From: JBHENN01 sp046262015
GTDB lineage: Bacteria; Actinomycetota; CADDZG01; WHSQ01
Length of the DNA stretch: 35,998 bases
Direction of reading: 5' to 3'
NCBI GenBank assembly: GCA_046262015.1
Contig: JBHENN010000005.1
Span: 1 to 35,998, forward strand
Shown: positions 26,051-33,758 of the stretch, piece by piece
Numbering within the stretch: the first letter of the stretch is position 1
How the letters are laid out: every line of letters starts with the position of its first letter
The notes under the pieces: generated by a model
Database searches by the model: none
The model's input: only the letters and a program-made list of their open reading frames with translations
What the model was told of the DNA's origin: nothing
Translations under genes and position numbers: made by a program

Positions 26051-26815
26051 CTACCGGGCGTCCCGGCGGGACGCGGCGACCGCGGCGCGGAACTCGTCGG
26101 AGGTGAAGCGTCGCGGCTGCACCTCGGCGGCGTGGGCGAGCGCCGCCTCGAACGCCGACTCGGTGACCGCGACCAACGCTTGCTTGTTGGCGACGACTCC
26201 GGCGCGCGGGTGGACGAGGATGCGCGCGGCCAGCCGGTGCGCCGCAGCCATCAGGTCGTCCGCGGGGACGACCTCGTTGACGAGCCCGGCATCGAGGGCT
26301 TGCTCCGCGGTGACCGGCTCGCCGGTCAGCAACAACTCGGCGGCGCGCGTCGGCCCCGCGAGAGCCTGGGTGAGCCACGCGCCTCCGGTGCCCGGGATCA
26401 CACCGAGGCGGACCCATACCTGGCCGAGACGAGCCCCCCGGGCGGCTACGCGCAGGTCGCACGCGAGCGCGATGTCCATGCCGGCTCCCATGGCGGCTCC
26501 GTTGATCGCGGCGATGAAGATCGCCGGCGAGGCCCGGATCGCGCGGACCACCGCCTGGAAGCTTCCATACAGGACGCCGCCGATCTCCTCGGGGTCGAGG
26601 TCGCTCCAGCGCTCGAGCTCGTCGAGGTCACCGCCGGCGCAGAAGGCGTCGCCGGCCCCGGTGAGGATGACGGCGCGCGCCGCCTGGGAGGCGTCGTCGA
26701 CCGCGGCGGCGAGCGCCCGGGCGGTCGGCGAGTCGAGCGCGTTGCGGCGCTCCGGGCGGGCGATGGTGATGGTCGTGACGTCGCCGTCGCGGTCGACCGA
26801 GAGCGAGGACGTCAT
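26051..26815 (-). CDS. Enoyl-CoA hydratase/isomerase (crotonase) family protein
   Basis: A 254-residue crotonase-fold protein. The CoA-binding and oxyanion-hole regions are intact: PERRNALDSPTARAL, AGDAFCAGGDLDEL and INGAAMGAGMDIALACDLR. At the two Glu positions that hydrate in classical enoyl-CoA hydratase, Asp114 replaces the first (GMDIAL) and Trp134 the second (GQVWVRLG). It may therefore be an isomerase, hydrolase or other crotonase activity, not a hydratase. I start it at the ATG at 26815 because the frame upstream (to 26902) is low in family sequence and runs close to the terminator at 26905. It leads a two-gene unit with the M20 peptidase. Confidence 0.92.
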   Translation of the reverse strand: MTSSLSVDRDGDVTTITIARPERRNALDSPTARALAAAVDDASQAARAVILTGAGDAFCAGGDLDELERWSDLDPEEIGGVLYGSFQAVVRAIRASPAIFIAAINGAAMGAGMDIALACDLRVAARGARLGQVWVRLGVIPGTGGAWLTQALAGPTRAAELLLTGEPVTAEQALDAGLVNEVVPADDLMAAAHRLAARILVHPRAGVVANKQALVAVTESAFEAALAHAAEVQPRRFTSDEFRAAVAASRRDAR

Positions 26816-26904
26816 GGGGCGAGAGCGTAACTGCGAACCTCGCGCCGCCCGAGCGGGCTCCCCGCCCAGGCGGGCCCCGGCGCCGGGCTGCTGGGCGCAC
26901 AATG

Positions 26905-26930
26905 AAAAGGCCGCCCTGCCGGGCGGCCCC
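26905..26930 (-). terminator. Intrinsic terminator of the thyX-lgt-DUF5679 unit
   Basis: On the minus strand GGCCGCCC pairs with GGGCGGCC around a 4-base loop (stem 26909-26928) and is followed by TTTT, 12 bases past the DUF5679 stop. Stem, loop and T run are all as expected for a rho-independent terminator. Confidence 0.82.
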
Positions 26931-26942
26931 TTCGAAGCGTAG

Positions 26943-27104
26943 CTAGGCGGTCTTGTTCTTCGGCAGCATCCGGGTCATCTTGGTGCCGCACACCGGACAT
27001 TGCCCCTGCGCCGCACGGGAGCCGTTCTCGAGCGTCTTCTCTTCACCTTCGAAGTCACGCTTCTCCCGGCACTTCACGCAGTAGCCGTTGTAGGTCTCTG
27101 CCAT
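26943..27104 (-). CDS. DUF5679-type zinc-ribbon protein (53 aa)
   Basis: A 53-residue protein beginning MAETYNGYCVKCREKRDF, with two CxxC pairs (CVKC and CPVC) and a basic C-terminus (KMTRMLPKNKTA). Cys spacing, length and the YCVKCREKR block match what I recall of DUF5679, a small ribbon family of unknown function. The ATG at 27104 has AAGGAG at ideal spacing, and the gene starts 13 bases after the lgt-like stop, so it is the third gene of a thyX-lgt-DUF5679 unit closed by a terminator. Zinc binding is inferred from the Cys pattern. Because it is so short it would easily be missed by gene callers. Confidence 0.83.
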   Translation of the reverse strand: MAETYNGYCVKCREKRDFEGEEKTLENGSRAAQGQCPVCGTKMTRMLPKNKTA

Positions 27105-27117
27105 GTGGGGCTCCTTC

Positions 27118-28131
27118 CTAAGGGCCTTCGTCTCTCGAGGTCCCCTCTATGGTGCCACTTCCCGCCTCTGGGAGGCGGATATCCGGATGCTCTCCGCTGT
27201 CGCCGGCGGCCGGATCAGGCGGGTTCTGGGATCCTTCGCTACTCTCCGCATCCGGCGCCCCGGAACCGTTCCCGCCTGGGGCCGCCCATCTAGGCGGCGC
27301 GCCCCGGTAGCGGGCGAGCAGGTAGAGGCACGCCAGGCCCACGGCGAGCGACATCAGCTGGCTCCCGGTGAGCCCGAGGTAGCGGCGATCGACCCTCAGG
27401 AAGTCCGTTGCGATGCGCACGGTCCCGTACCACAGCGTGAACACGAGGATCAAAAAGCCGGGCCGGCGCGCCGCGCGGCCGAGCCACAGCAGCAGCCCGA
27501 GCAGCGCCAGCGTCGAGACGAAGTCGTACAGCGCACTCTGGTGGACGACGACGTCGTAGCACCCCAGCGACGGCGGCTCGCCGCGAGCCACGGCGGCACG
27601 GTAGATCGCCGCCGTCTGCGGCTCGGCGCCGCCGTCCCCCAGGCACCTCCAGCCGAGAGCGAAGCTCGTCGCCTTGCCGAGGTGGTCGCCGATCGCGAGG
27701 TCGCCGAGCCGTCCGATGACGATCCCCAGGGCGAGTCCCGGCGCCGCCAGGTCGGCGGTCCGCCAGAAGCCCATACGTTTGCGGACGACGAACGGCAGGG
27801 CGACCAGCACCGCGCCCGTGATCCCCCCGAGCAGAGAGATGCCGCCCTCCCAGATGCGGAGCACGCCGCGAAGGTCGTCGCCCCCCCCGGTGACCTCGTC
27901 GAAGTGGCCGATCACGTAGCCGACGCGCGCCCCGATGATGGCGCCTACGAGCGCCCACGAGAGCACGTTCCAGATCTCGCCCTCGTCCGGTCCCCCGCGT
28001 GCCCGGGCGCGCCGGACCATGAGCTGCGCGCCGGCGAGGTAGCCGATCGCGATGCCGATCCCGTGGGGCGAGATCGCCAGCGGGCCGAGATGGATGCGCG
28101 ACAGGATCGGCCACGCGAGCTCTGCGATCAC
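27118..28131 (-). CDS. lgt: Prolipoprotein diacylglyceryl transferase (Lgt)-like membrane protein, atypical active site
   Basis: A 337-residue protein of the Lgt family, which moves diacylglycerol from phosphatidylglycerol to the lipobox Cys of lipoproteins at the membrane. About seven hydrophobic helices, GRLGDLAIGDHLG (140-152), HQSALYD and WYGTVRIATDFLR (234-246) place it in the family. Compared with E. coli Lgt from memory, Arg143, Gly154, Tyr235 and Arg239 are kept, but His103 is Leu101, Asn146 is Asp144, Glu151 is Asp149, Glu243 is Asp243, and the Tyr26 position reads His. The last 55-60 residues form a Gly/Ser/Pro/Glu tail with no membrane segment. The start is a GTG at 28131, four bases after the thyX stop. 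It is either a divergent functional Lgt or an Lgt-like paralog. Confidence 0.86.
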   Translation of the reverse strand: MIAELAWPILSRIHLGPLAISPHGIGIAIGYLAGAQLMVRRARARGGPDEGEIWNVLSWALVGAIIGARVGYVIGHFDEVTGGGDDLRGVLRIWEGGISLLGGITGAVLVALPFVVRKRMGFWRTADLAAPGLALGIVIGRLGDLAIGDHLGKATSFALGWRCLGDGGAEPQTAAIYRAAVARGEPPSLGCYDVVVHQSALYDFVSTLALLGLLLWLGRAARRPGFLILVFTLWYGTVRIATDFLRVDRRYLGLTGSQLMSLAVGLACLYLLARYRGAPPRWAAPGGNGSGAPDAESSEGSQNPPDPAAGDSGEHPDIRLPEAGSGTIEGTSRDEGP

Positions 28132-28135
28132 CGCC

Positions 28136-28918
28136 TCAGACCTTCCGGTAGGGGGTCAACCACGCACCGTCTTGCACCTCGAAGTCGCCGAACAGCAGCG
28201 GCGCCTCGTCAACCATGATGCGGCCGATCTTGTCGAACACGTAGCGCAGCTCCTCCTCGGCGCCGGGATCGGTGCGCGCCTGGATCGTGTGCCGCAGCGT
28301 GCGCACGTTGGCCGTCCACAGGATCACCGTGGTCAACCCTTCGGGCGCGAAGCGGCGAAGCGCCGAGGTGATCTCCTTCTTCGTGTGGAAGGGCACGCCG
28401 GTCTCGTCCAGCCCGAAGTGCTCCGCAGCCGAGACCTGGAACTCGTCGAGGGTCTCCATGATCGAGATGATCTGCGGCCGAAGCGGCTCGAGCACCTCGG
28501 GGATCCGGAACGGGATGTCGTCGAGGCGCACGAACCGCAGGCTCTCCTGGCTGAACGCTGATCCCGCGCGGTGACGCACCAGCTCGTGGGTGAAGACACG
28601 AGAGACGTCGTAGATGATGAAGCTGTAGCTCGCGTGCTCCAGCACCGACCCGTGCCCGGAGCGCAAGAGGTTGAGGAAGTACTCCTTCTGGTCGCGCCGG
28701 ATGCGGGTGACGTTGGGATTGAGTCCCTCCTCCCACGAGCGATAGCACGCGCGCCCGGCGGCTTCGATCAGGGTCTCGCCGGCGTTGAGCTCGCCCTCTT
28801 GGGCGGTGCGCATCTCGAGCCACGACTCGCCGCCCACCGACGTGAGATAGCGGCGGAGGGCTTCGAGGTCCAGCGACGGCCGGGCGATCAGCTCGACGCC
28901 GGGCGTTGTCTCCCTCAT
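28136..28918 (-). CDS. thyX: Flavin-dependent thymidylate synthase
   Basis: A 260-residue ThyX, which methylates dUMP to dTMP using methylene-tetrahydrofolate and reduced FAD. The family block SVLEHASYSF (91-100) is followed by HELVRHRAGSAFSQESLR, with the signature RHR at 115-117. Most ThyX proteins have seven residues between RHR and the key Ser; here Ser126 comes after eight (AGSAFSQE), a variant I believe occurs in some other lineages. Further family sequence includes TANVRTLRHTIQARTDPGAEEE. The ATG at 28918 has GGAAGGGG upstream. It leads the thyX-lgt-DUF5679 unit and diverges from hutU across about 110 bases. No thyA is in the window. Confidence 0.96.
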   Translation of the reverse strand: MRETTPGVELIARPSLDLEALRRYLTSVGGESWLEMRTAQEGELNAGETLIEAAGRACYRSWEEGLNPNVTRIRRDQKEYFLNLLRSGHGSVLEHASYSFIIYDVSRVFTHELVRHRAGSAFSQESLRFVRLDDIPFRIPEVLEPLRPQIISIMETLDEFQVSAAEHFGLDETGVPFHTKKEITSALRRFAPEGLTTVILWTANVRTLRHTIQARTDPGAEEELRYVFDKIGRIMVDEAPLLFGDFEVQDGAWLTPYRKV

Positions 28919-29007
28919 GGGCCCCTTCCTGCGGTGGTGGTCCCTCTATCGATACCAGACGCCCGGCAACCTCCGGCTGGTGCCGGAGCGGCGGCCGGCG
29001 GCAGTAT

Positions 29008-29017
29008 AAGGAGGAGG
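29008..29017 (+). promoter_or_regulatory. Ribosome binding site ahead of hutU
   Basis: A purine run AAGGAGGAGG directly precedes an ATG at 29018 that opens only a seven-codon frame. For hutU it is 11 bases from the GTG at 29029 and 20 from the ATG at 29038, so it serves the GTG better than the ATG. Confidence 0.6.
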
Positions 29018-29041
29018 ATGGCGGTGCCGTGGATCCGATGA
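29018..29041 (+). other. Seven-codon upstream ORF overlapping the hutU start
   Basis: The frame ATG ... TGA encodes MAVPWIR and sits right after the AAGGAGGAGG ribosome site. Its stop overlaps an ATG in the hutU frame as ATGA (29038-29041). It may couple or attenuate hutU translation, or it may be chance; the spacing from ribosome site to this ATG (about 4 bases) is short. Confidence 0.3.
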
Positions 29042-30687
29042 GGGCCCCTAGGGGCCGCGCGCTGTCGTGCAAGGGGTGGCCACAGGAAGCCGCTTTGCGG
29101 ATGCTCATGAACAACCTCGACCCCGAGGTCGCCGAGCGCCCCGAGGACCTGGTCGTCTACGGGGGCTCCGGGAAGGCGGCGCGCAGCCCGCAGGCTCTGG
29201 ACGCGATCCTGGCCTCGCTGCGCGCGCTGGAAGGCGACGAGACGCTCCTGGTGCAATCGGGTAAGCCCGTGGGCGTCTTCCGCACGCAGCCCGGCGCGCC
29301 GCGGGTCTTGATCTCCAACTCGATGCTCGTGCCGGCGTGGGCAACGTGGGACGAGTTCCACCGCCTCGAGGCCCTGGGGCTCACGATGTACGGACAGATG
29401 ACCGCGGGGTCGTGGATCTACATCGGGACCCAGGGCATCCTGCAGGGCACCTTCGAGACGCTTGCCGAGCTCGCGGCGCGCTCCTTCGGCGGCTCGCTGG
29501 CCGGCCGCATCGTGCTGACCGCGGGGCTCGGCGGCATGGGCGGCGCGCAGCCCCTGGCGATCACGATGAACGAGGGGGTCGCGCTGTGCGTCGAGATCGA
29601 CCCGGCGCGCATCGCGCGCAGGCTCGCCCACCGCTATCTCGACCGCGCCACCGACGACCTGGACGAGGCGGTCGTGTGGGCCGAGGACGCGCGCGCGGCG
29701 CGTCGTGCGTCCTCGATCGGTCTCCTCGGCAACGCCGCGGAGGTGCTACCTGCGCTGCTCGAGCGCGGCTTCGCGCCCGACGTCGTGACCGATCAGACCT
29801 CGGCGCACGACCTCCTCGACGGCTACGTGCCGGCGGGGATGAGGCTCGACGACGCCGTCACGCTGAGGGGGGATGACCCCGAGACCTACGTCAAGCGGTC
29901 GTCCGAGTCGATCGCCGCGCACGTCGACGCGTGGCTCGGCTTCCAGCGGGCCGGCGCGCTGTGCGTCGAGTACGGCAACAACATCCGGGCGCAAGCGGTG
30001 AGCGCCGGGGTCGCGGACGCGTTCGACATCCCGGGGTTCGTGGAGGCATACGTCCGGCCCCTGTTCTGCGAGGGGAAGGGACCGTTCCGTTGGGTCGCGC
30101 TGTCGGGCGATCCCGCCGACATCGCCGCGACCGACGCCGCGATCCTCGAGCTCTTCCCGGACGACGAACGTCTCCACCGCTGGATCGCGATGGCGTCCGA
30201 GCGGGTGGCGTTCCAGGGGCTGCCGGCGCGCATCTGCTGGCTGGGCTACGGCGAGAGAGCCCGTGCGGGCAGCGCCTTCAACGAGCTGGTCGCGCGCGGC
30301 GCGGTCGCCGCGCCGATCGTGATCGGACGCGACCACCTCGACGCGGGCTCGGTGGCATCCCCGTACCGCGAGACCGAAGGGATGATCGACGGCTCCGACG
30401 CGATCGCCGACTGGCCGATACTCAATGCTCTGCTCAACACCGCGGCGGGCGCGCATTGGGTATCGGTGCACCACGGCGGCGGTGTGGGCATCGGCTACTC
30501 GATCCACGCGGGGATGGTGACGGTCGCCGACGGCAGCGACGACGCGGCGGGGCGCCTCGAGCGGGTTCTCACGACCGATCCCGGCACCGGCGTCGCACGC
30601 CACGCCGACGCAGGCTACGGGCGCGCGATCGAGGTGGCCGCGGAGCGGGGTGTGAGCCTGCCCATGGATCCCGAGCGCCGCGACTGA
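29029..30687 (+). CDS. hutU: Urocanate hydratase
   Basis: The second enzyme of histidine degradation, converting urocanate to imidazolonepropionate with tightly bound NAD+. From the GTG at 29029 it has 552 residues, the normal family length; the ATG at 29038 would give 549. Counting from that ATG, the NAD-binding block TAGLGGMGGAQP is at about 161-172, the conserved SSSIGLLGNAAE-like region near 225-234, catalytic Cys400 is in RICWLGYGER, and HHGGGVGIGYSIHAGM is at about 478-493. The early NNLDPEVAERPEDLVVYGG block is strongly conserved. It diverges from thyX. It is on the same strand as hutH but separated by four unrelated genes, so the hut genes do not form a single operon here. Confidence 0.96.
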   Translation: MDPMRAPRGRALSCKGWPQEAALRMLMNNLDPEVAERPEDLVVYGGSGKAARSPQALDAILASLRALEGDETLLVQSGKPVGVFRTQPGAPRVLISNSMLVPAWATWDEFHRLEALGLTMYGQMTAGSWIYIGTQGILQGTFETLAELAARSFGGSLAGRIVLTAGLGGMGGAQPLAITMNEGVALCVEIDPARIARRLAHRYLDRATDDLDEAVVWAEDARAARRASSIGLLGNAAEVLPALLERGFAPDVVTDQTSAHDLLDGYVPAGMRLDDAVTLRGDDPETYVKRSSESIAAHVDAWLGFQRAGALCVEYGNNIRAQAVSAGVADAFDIPGFVEAYVRPLFCEGKGPFRWVALSGDPADIAATDAAILELFPDDERLHRWIAMASERVAFQGLPARICWLGYGERARAGSAFNELVARGAVAAPIVIGRDHLDAGSVASPYRETEGMIDGSDAIADWPILNALLNTAAGAHWVSVHHGGGVGIGYSIHAGMVTVADGSDDAAGRLERVLTTDPGTGVARHADAGYGRAIEVAAERGVSLPMDPERRD

Positions 30688-30712
30688 GCGCCCACGTCGG
30701 TACCCTGTGGCG

Positions 30713-31219
30713 ATGGAAGAGCGCTATGGGACACCGGTCGCCGGCACCGAGAAGGAGGTGTTGGCCGGCTTCCTCGATCACTACCGGCGAACGATGCTGG
30801 ACATCTGCGAAGGGGTGAGCGAAGAGGACCTCCGCCGCCCCATGGTGCCGTCCGGCACCTCTCTGCTGGGGATCGTGAAGCACCTCGCGTACGTGGAACG
30901 GGGCTGGTTCCAGGAGCACGTCGCCAACGAACCCTTCGACTACCCCTTCGATGGCAGCGACCCTGAAGCCGATCTCCGGATCGAAGAGAACGAGACGGCG
31001 GCAGAGATCTTCGATCTCTATCGCGCTGCATGTGCACGGTCACGAGAGGCACTCGACGCCGCGTCTCTCGACGACCTGATCCAGAAGCCCGACCGGCGCG
31101 CCGACTACAACGTGCGCTGGGTGGTGGTCCACATGATCGAGGAGACTGCGCGCCACGCGGGGCACGCCGACATCCTGAGAGAGCAGATAGACGGAAAGAC
31201 CGGCGCCGGCTATCCCTGA
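30713..31219 (+). CDS. DinB/DUF664 family protein
   Basis: A 168-residue four-helix-bundle protein of the DinB-like superfamily, closest to the DUF664 group. Typical features are the N-terminal LAGFLDHYRRTMLDIC helix, SLLGIVKHLAYVERGWF with the first candidate metal His, and the C-terminal VVHMIEETARHAGHADILRE with two more. Three His around one metal is the family pattern. Many actinobacterial relatives are mycothiol-dependent transferases or maleylpyruvate-isomerase-like; the exact activity cannot be read from sequence. The ATG at 30713 is preferred; a GTG six bases upstream is also possible. It follows hutU by 25 bases on the same strand, so co-transcription is likely. Confidence 0.88.
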   Translation: MEERYGTPVAGTEKEVLAGFLDHYRRTMLDICEGVSEEDLRRPMVPSGTSLLGIVKHLAYVERGWFQEHVANEPFDYPFDGSDPEADLRIEENETAAEIFDLYRAACARSREALDAASLDDLIQKPDRRADYNVRWVVVHMIEETARHAGHADILREQIDGKTGAGYP

Positions 31220-31278
31220 GCGGCGGGAGTCCGGTCGAGTTGGGCTCCCCAGAGGCGCGCCCCCTGCCGACGCGCCGC

Positions 31279-31836
31279 CTAGCGCCAGCGGGGAACGATG
31301 AACGTCTTCCTGGTGCCTAACGAGTCGACGACGTGGATGGGCGTACCCACGCTCACCGCGAAAATCGCGTCCTCTCCCTCGAACCCGTCCGCGCCCGACA
31401 CGCGGCTCCCTACGGTGGCTCCCACAGACGACATCGGGATCGAGATCCCGATCACGTCGTTGAGCGAGTCGTAGTAGCCGCGGACGCTGCCGATGAGCTC
31501 GGGACCGCTTTCACGCAGCTCGTAGAGCGTGAAAGCGGAGGTCGAGGTGGTCTCCGCCTCGACGAGGAAGGTGCGGTCGTCGACGTCGAACGCCCAGCGG
31601 ACGTGGACCACCGAGTACTTGGGCGATAGGAGGCTCACCTCGTCGACGAAGAACATCACCCCGAGATCGGGTCCGCAGCGAAGCGCCATCAGCGCGGTCA
31701 GATCCAGATCCGCAGAAGCGTCTCCCGCAGCGTCACGGCCGAGGACCTTGCTGGGACATTTCGCCTGCGCCGGGCTAGGAGCAGCCAGAAGGAGGATCGG
31801 GACGATCAGCACGAGCCCCAGATAACGCGACCGCAT
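31279..31836 (-). CDS. Secreted protein of unknown function (185 aa)
   Basis: I do not recognise the family. The protein starts with a clear signal peptide: MRSRYLG, the hydrophobic LVLIVPILLLAA, and a cleavage motif PAQA before KCPSK. The mature part has two Cys (KCPSK and LRCGPD), which could form a disulfide, and looks beta-rich: VHVRWAFDVDDRTFLVEAE, SAFTLYELRE and IFAVSVGTP. An early DAAGDASADLDLTALMA segment resembles the start of secreted beta-sandwich domains. The ATG at 31836 has GAGG very close upstream. It converges with the DinB-like gene. Extracytoplasmic location is well supported; function is not. Confidence 0.8.
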   Translation of the reverse strand: MRSRYLGLVLIVPILLLAAPSPAQAKCPSKVLGRDAAGDASADLDLTALMALRCGPDLGVMFFVDEVSLLSPKYSVVHVRWAFDVDDRTFLVEAETTSTSAFTLYELRESGPELIGSVRGYYDSLNDVIGISIPMSSVGATVGSRVSGADGFEGEDAIFAVSVGTPIHVVDSLGTRKTFIVPRWR

Positions 31837-31919
31837 ACCTCAGGGATTCGACGGGCGACACCGCGATCCTTCCGTGCAGGGGCGCCAGGAGGACCCCAGG
31901 CGAGGCCGCCCGAGTTCGG

Positions 31920-32342
31920 TCAGGGCGTAGGGCGGTCGGCGAGGCGGTAGACGAAGCGGACCGCCGACCAGTCATCATCGATCGCACACGACTTGTTATC
32001 GACGAGACCGGCGTCGAGGCCGACCCGCTGAACGGTCGCGAAGGTGAGGTCGGTCGTCAGGCTCGAGGACCTCTTCGGATAGGCCACCCACAGCCCCCCG
32101 GCGGGCTGGAGGTAGGCGGCGAGGACCCCGAACCGCCGGGCCAGGTGCTTGTGTCCCGTCGTGAAGAACAAGATCACGTCGAGCTTTTTGGCGGCGCGGT
32201 CCATCAGCGTCGCGCCGGCGGGGACCAGCGGCTCGAACCACTCGAGGAAGCCGTCGGGCTCGTTGACCACCGCCGCCCGCGTCCCCTCCACGATCCCCAG
32301 CTTCTTCGGCAGCGGGGTGCCGGAATAGTCCTTGTGGGTCAC
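31920..32342 (-). CDS. DUF3052 family protein (140 aa)
   Basis: A 140-residue protein beginning VTHKDYSGTPLPKKLGIVEG, a start I associate with DUF3052, a family of unknown function found in actinobacteria and some other bacteria. Other readable blocks are LDVILFFTTGHKHLARRF and LWVAYPKRSSSLTTDL, and the end VDNKSCAIDDDWSAVRFVYR is family-like. There is no signal peptide or membrane helix. The GTG at 32342 overlaps the amidohydrolase stop (GTGA), so translation is coupled to that gene; the frame runs open much further upstream only as a shadow of the amidohydrolase. No catalytic residues can be named. Confidence 0.87.
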   Translation of the reverse strand: MTHKDYSGTPLPKKLGIVEGTRAAVVNEPDGFLEWFEPLVPAGATLMDRAAKKLDVILFFTTGHKHLARRFGVLAAYLQPAGGLWVAYPKRSSSLTTDLTFATVQRVGLDAGLVDNKSCAIDDDWSAVRFVYRLADRPTP

Positions 32343-33658
32343 GGCCGGGTCCACGCCCGGGTCGTCTCGGCGATCTTCGCTCGCACCTCGGCGAGATCGA
32401 ACCTCGTGAGACGGCCGCGTTCCATCACGACCTCTCCGCCGACCATCACGCGCGCGATCGCGGTCTGCTGCATCGACGACACGATCTGACGCTCGACGGT
32501 GGGGTGAGGGTGCAGCGAGAGGTCGTCGAGGTCGAGGCCCACGAGGTCGGCGAAGCGGCCGGGAAGGAGCGCACCGGTGTCGAGACCCAGGAGATCGGCG
32601 CCCCCTGCGGTGCCGAGACCGAACGCCGTGGCGGCGTCGATCGCTCCCCCGTCGGTGAGGCGCGCTTTGGCGAGCAGCGACGCGGTCCGCATCTCGTCGA
32701 ACACGCTCTGGCGGTTGTTGGCGCAGCCGCCGTCGGGCCCGAGGCCGACGCGGATCCCCCGGCGGAGCATCTCGGGTAGACGGGCGATCCCGTCGCCGAG
32801 GAACGCGTTCGCACCGGGACAGTGCACGACACCAGTTCGGCGCGCGGCGAGCAGATCGAGCTCCTCGTCGTCGACCCACACCGCATGGACCGTGACCAGA
32901 CGCTCGTCGAGCAATCCCTCGCGTTCGAGGAGTCGGACCGGGGTCGCGCCGTACCTCTCCTCGACCTGTTCGACCTCGTAGCGCGCCTCCGCGAGGTGGA
33001 GGTGACATGGCACGCCGAGATCGCGGGCGACATCGAGGGCGGTGGCGATCGTGTCCGGCGACGCAGCATGCAGCGAGTGGGGAGCCGGCTGCACGGAGGC
33101 GAGCGCATCGTCCGAGTGGGCTGCCGCGAGAGCGCGGGTACGTGCCGCGGCGTCGTCGGCGTTCTCGCGGTAGCGGGATGGCGCCGCGGTCGGAGCGTCG
33201 GGGTCGTAGAACGCCCGCGCCAGCACCAGACGGATGCCGAGGTCCTTCGCCGCGCGCGTCACCTGCTCGGCGTTGTCGTTCCCCTCGTCGTGCAGGTAGA
33301 AGAAGTCGACGGTCGTGGTGATCCCGGCGAGGAGCGCCTCCGCGAACGCGAACAAGGCGCCGGCGTAGATCGCATCGGCGTCGAGGCGCTCGGAGAACGG
33401 GTACAGGACGTCGTCGCGCCAGCTCGCGAACGGACGGTCGTCGGCGAACCCCTTGAGGAGGCTCTGGAAGGCGTGCCCGTGGGCATTGACGGTCCCCGGC
33501 ACCAGCGCGAGGCCATCCCACGTCTCGAGCGGGATGTCGCGGGCGAGATCGCGGTGGGCAACGACGTCCGCGATCCGGTCGTCGTCCACGACCACGGCGA
33601 GCCCCTCCTCGAAGCGCGTCCCGGTCCACACCAGCGGCGCGCCGATCGCCTTCAGCAC
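32339..33658 (-). CDS. COG0402 amidohydrolase/deaminase, possibly acting on formiminoglutamate
   Basis: A 439-residue metal-dependent amidohydrolase of the TRZ/ATZ-deaminase group. Metal ligands are His60 and His62 in NAHGHAF, His in CHLHLAE, and Asp in GLGPDGGCANN, with a further His in TVHAVWVDD. Members remove amino or imino groups from ring compounds and small amidines. Its position divergent from hutH suggests formiminoglutamate deiminase (HutF), but the GPDGGCANNRQSVFDEMR block is like the atrazine/guanine-deaminase branch, not the GSDSHVS I recall for HutF, so I leave the symbol empty. The GTG at 33658 is the only start that keeps the N-terminus at family length, and it lacks a clear ribosome site. 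DUF3052 overlaps its stop. Confidence 0.9.
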   Translation of the reverse strand: MLKAIGAPLVWTGTRFEEGLAVVVDDDRIADVVAHRDLARDIPLETWDGLALVPGTVNAHGHAFQSLLKGFADDRPFASWRDDVLYPFSERLDADAIYAGALFAFAEALLAGITTTVDFFYLHDEGNDNAEQVTRAAKDLGIRLVLARAFYDPDAPTAAPSRYRENADDAAARTRALAAAHSDDALASVQPAPHSLHAASPDTIATALDVARDLGVPCHLHLAEARYEVEQVEERYGATPVRLLEREGLLDERLVTVHAVWVDDEELDLLAARRTGVVHCPGANAFLGDGIARLPEMLRRGIRVGLGPDGGCANNRQSVFDEMRTASLLAKARLTDGGAIDAATAFGLGTAGGADLLGLDTGALLPGRFADLVGLDLDDLSLHPHPTVERQIVSSMQQTAIARVMVGGEVVMERGRLTRFDLAEVRAKIAETTRAWTRP

Positions 33659-33758
33659 CGTGCGGTGCCCCGCTCTCGGACCCTCATCATCGTCACCATG
33701 CCCGCACTGTAGCCAGGCCCGTCGACCCGTCCGCACCCCGGGCCCTTAGGGTTGCGCC

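Noticed and set aside
31220..31278. Possible terminator (GGCGCG/CGCGCC) between the convergent DinB-like and secreted-protein genes
   Set aside because: The stem is only six base pairs with an 11-base loop and no T tract, which is expected by chance at this G+C.
32343..33629. Upstream extension of the DUF3052 frame
   Set aside because: It is a shadow of the amidohydrolase gene. The GTG overlapping that gene's stop (GTGA) gives the expected DUF3052 length and N-terminus.
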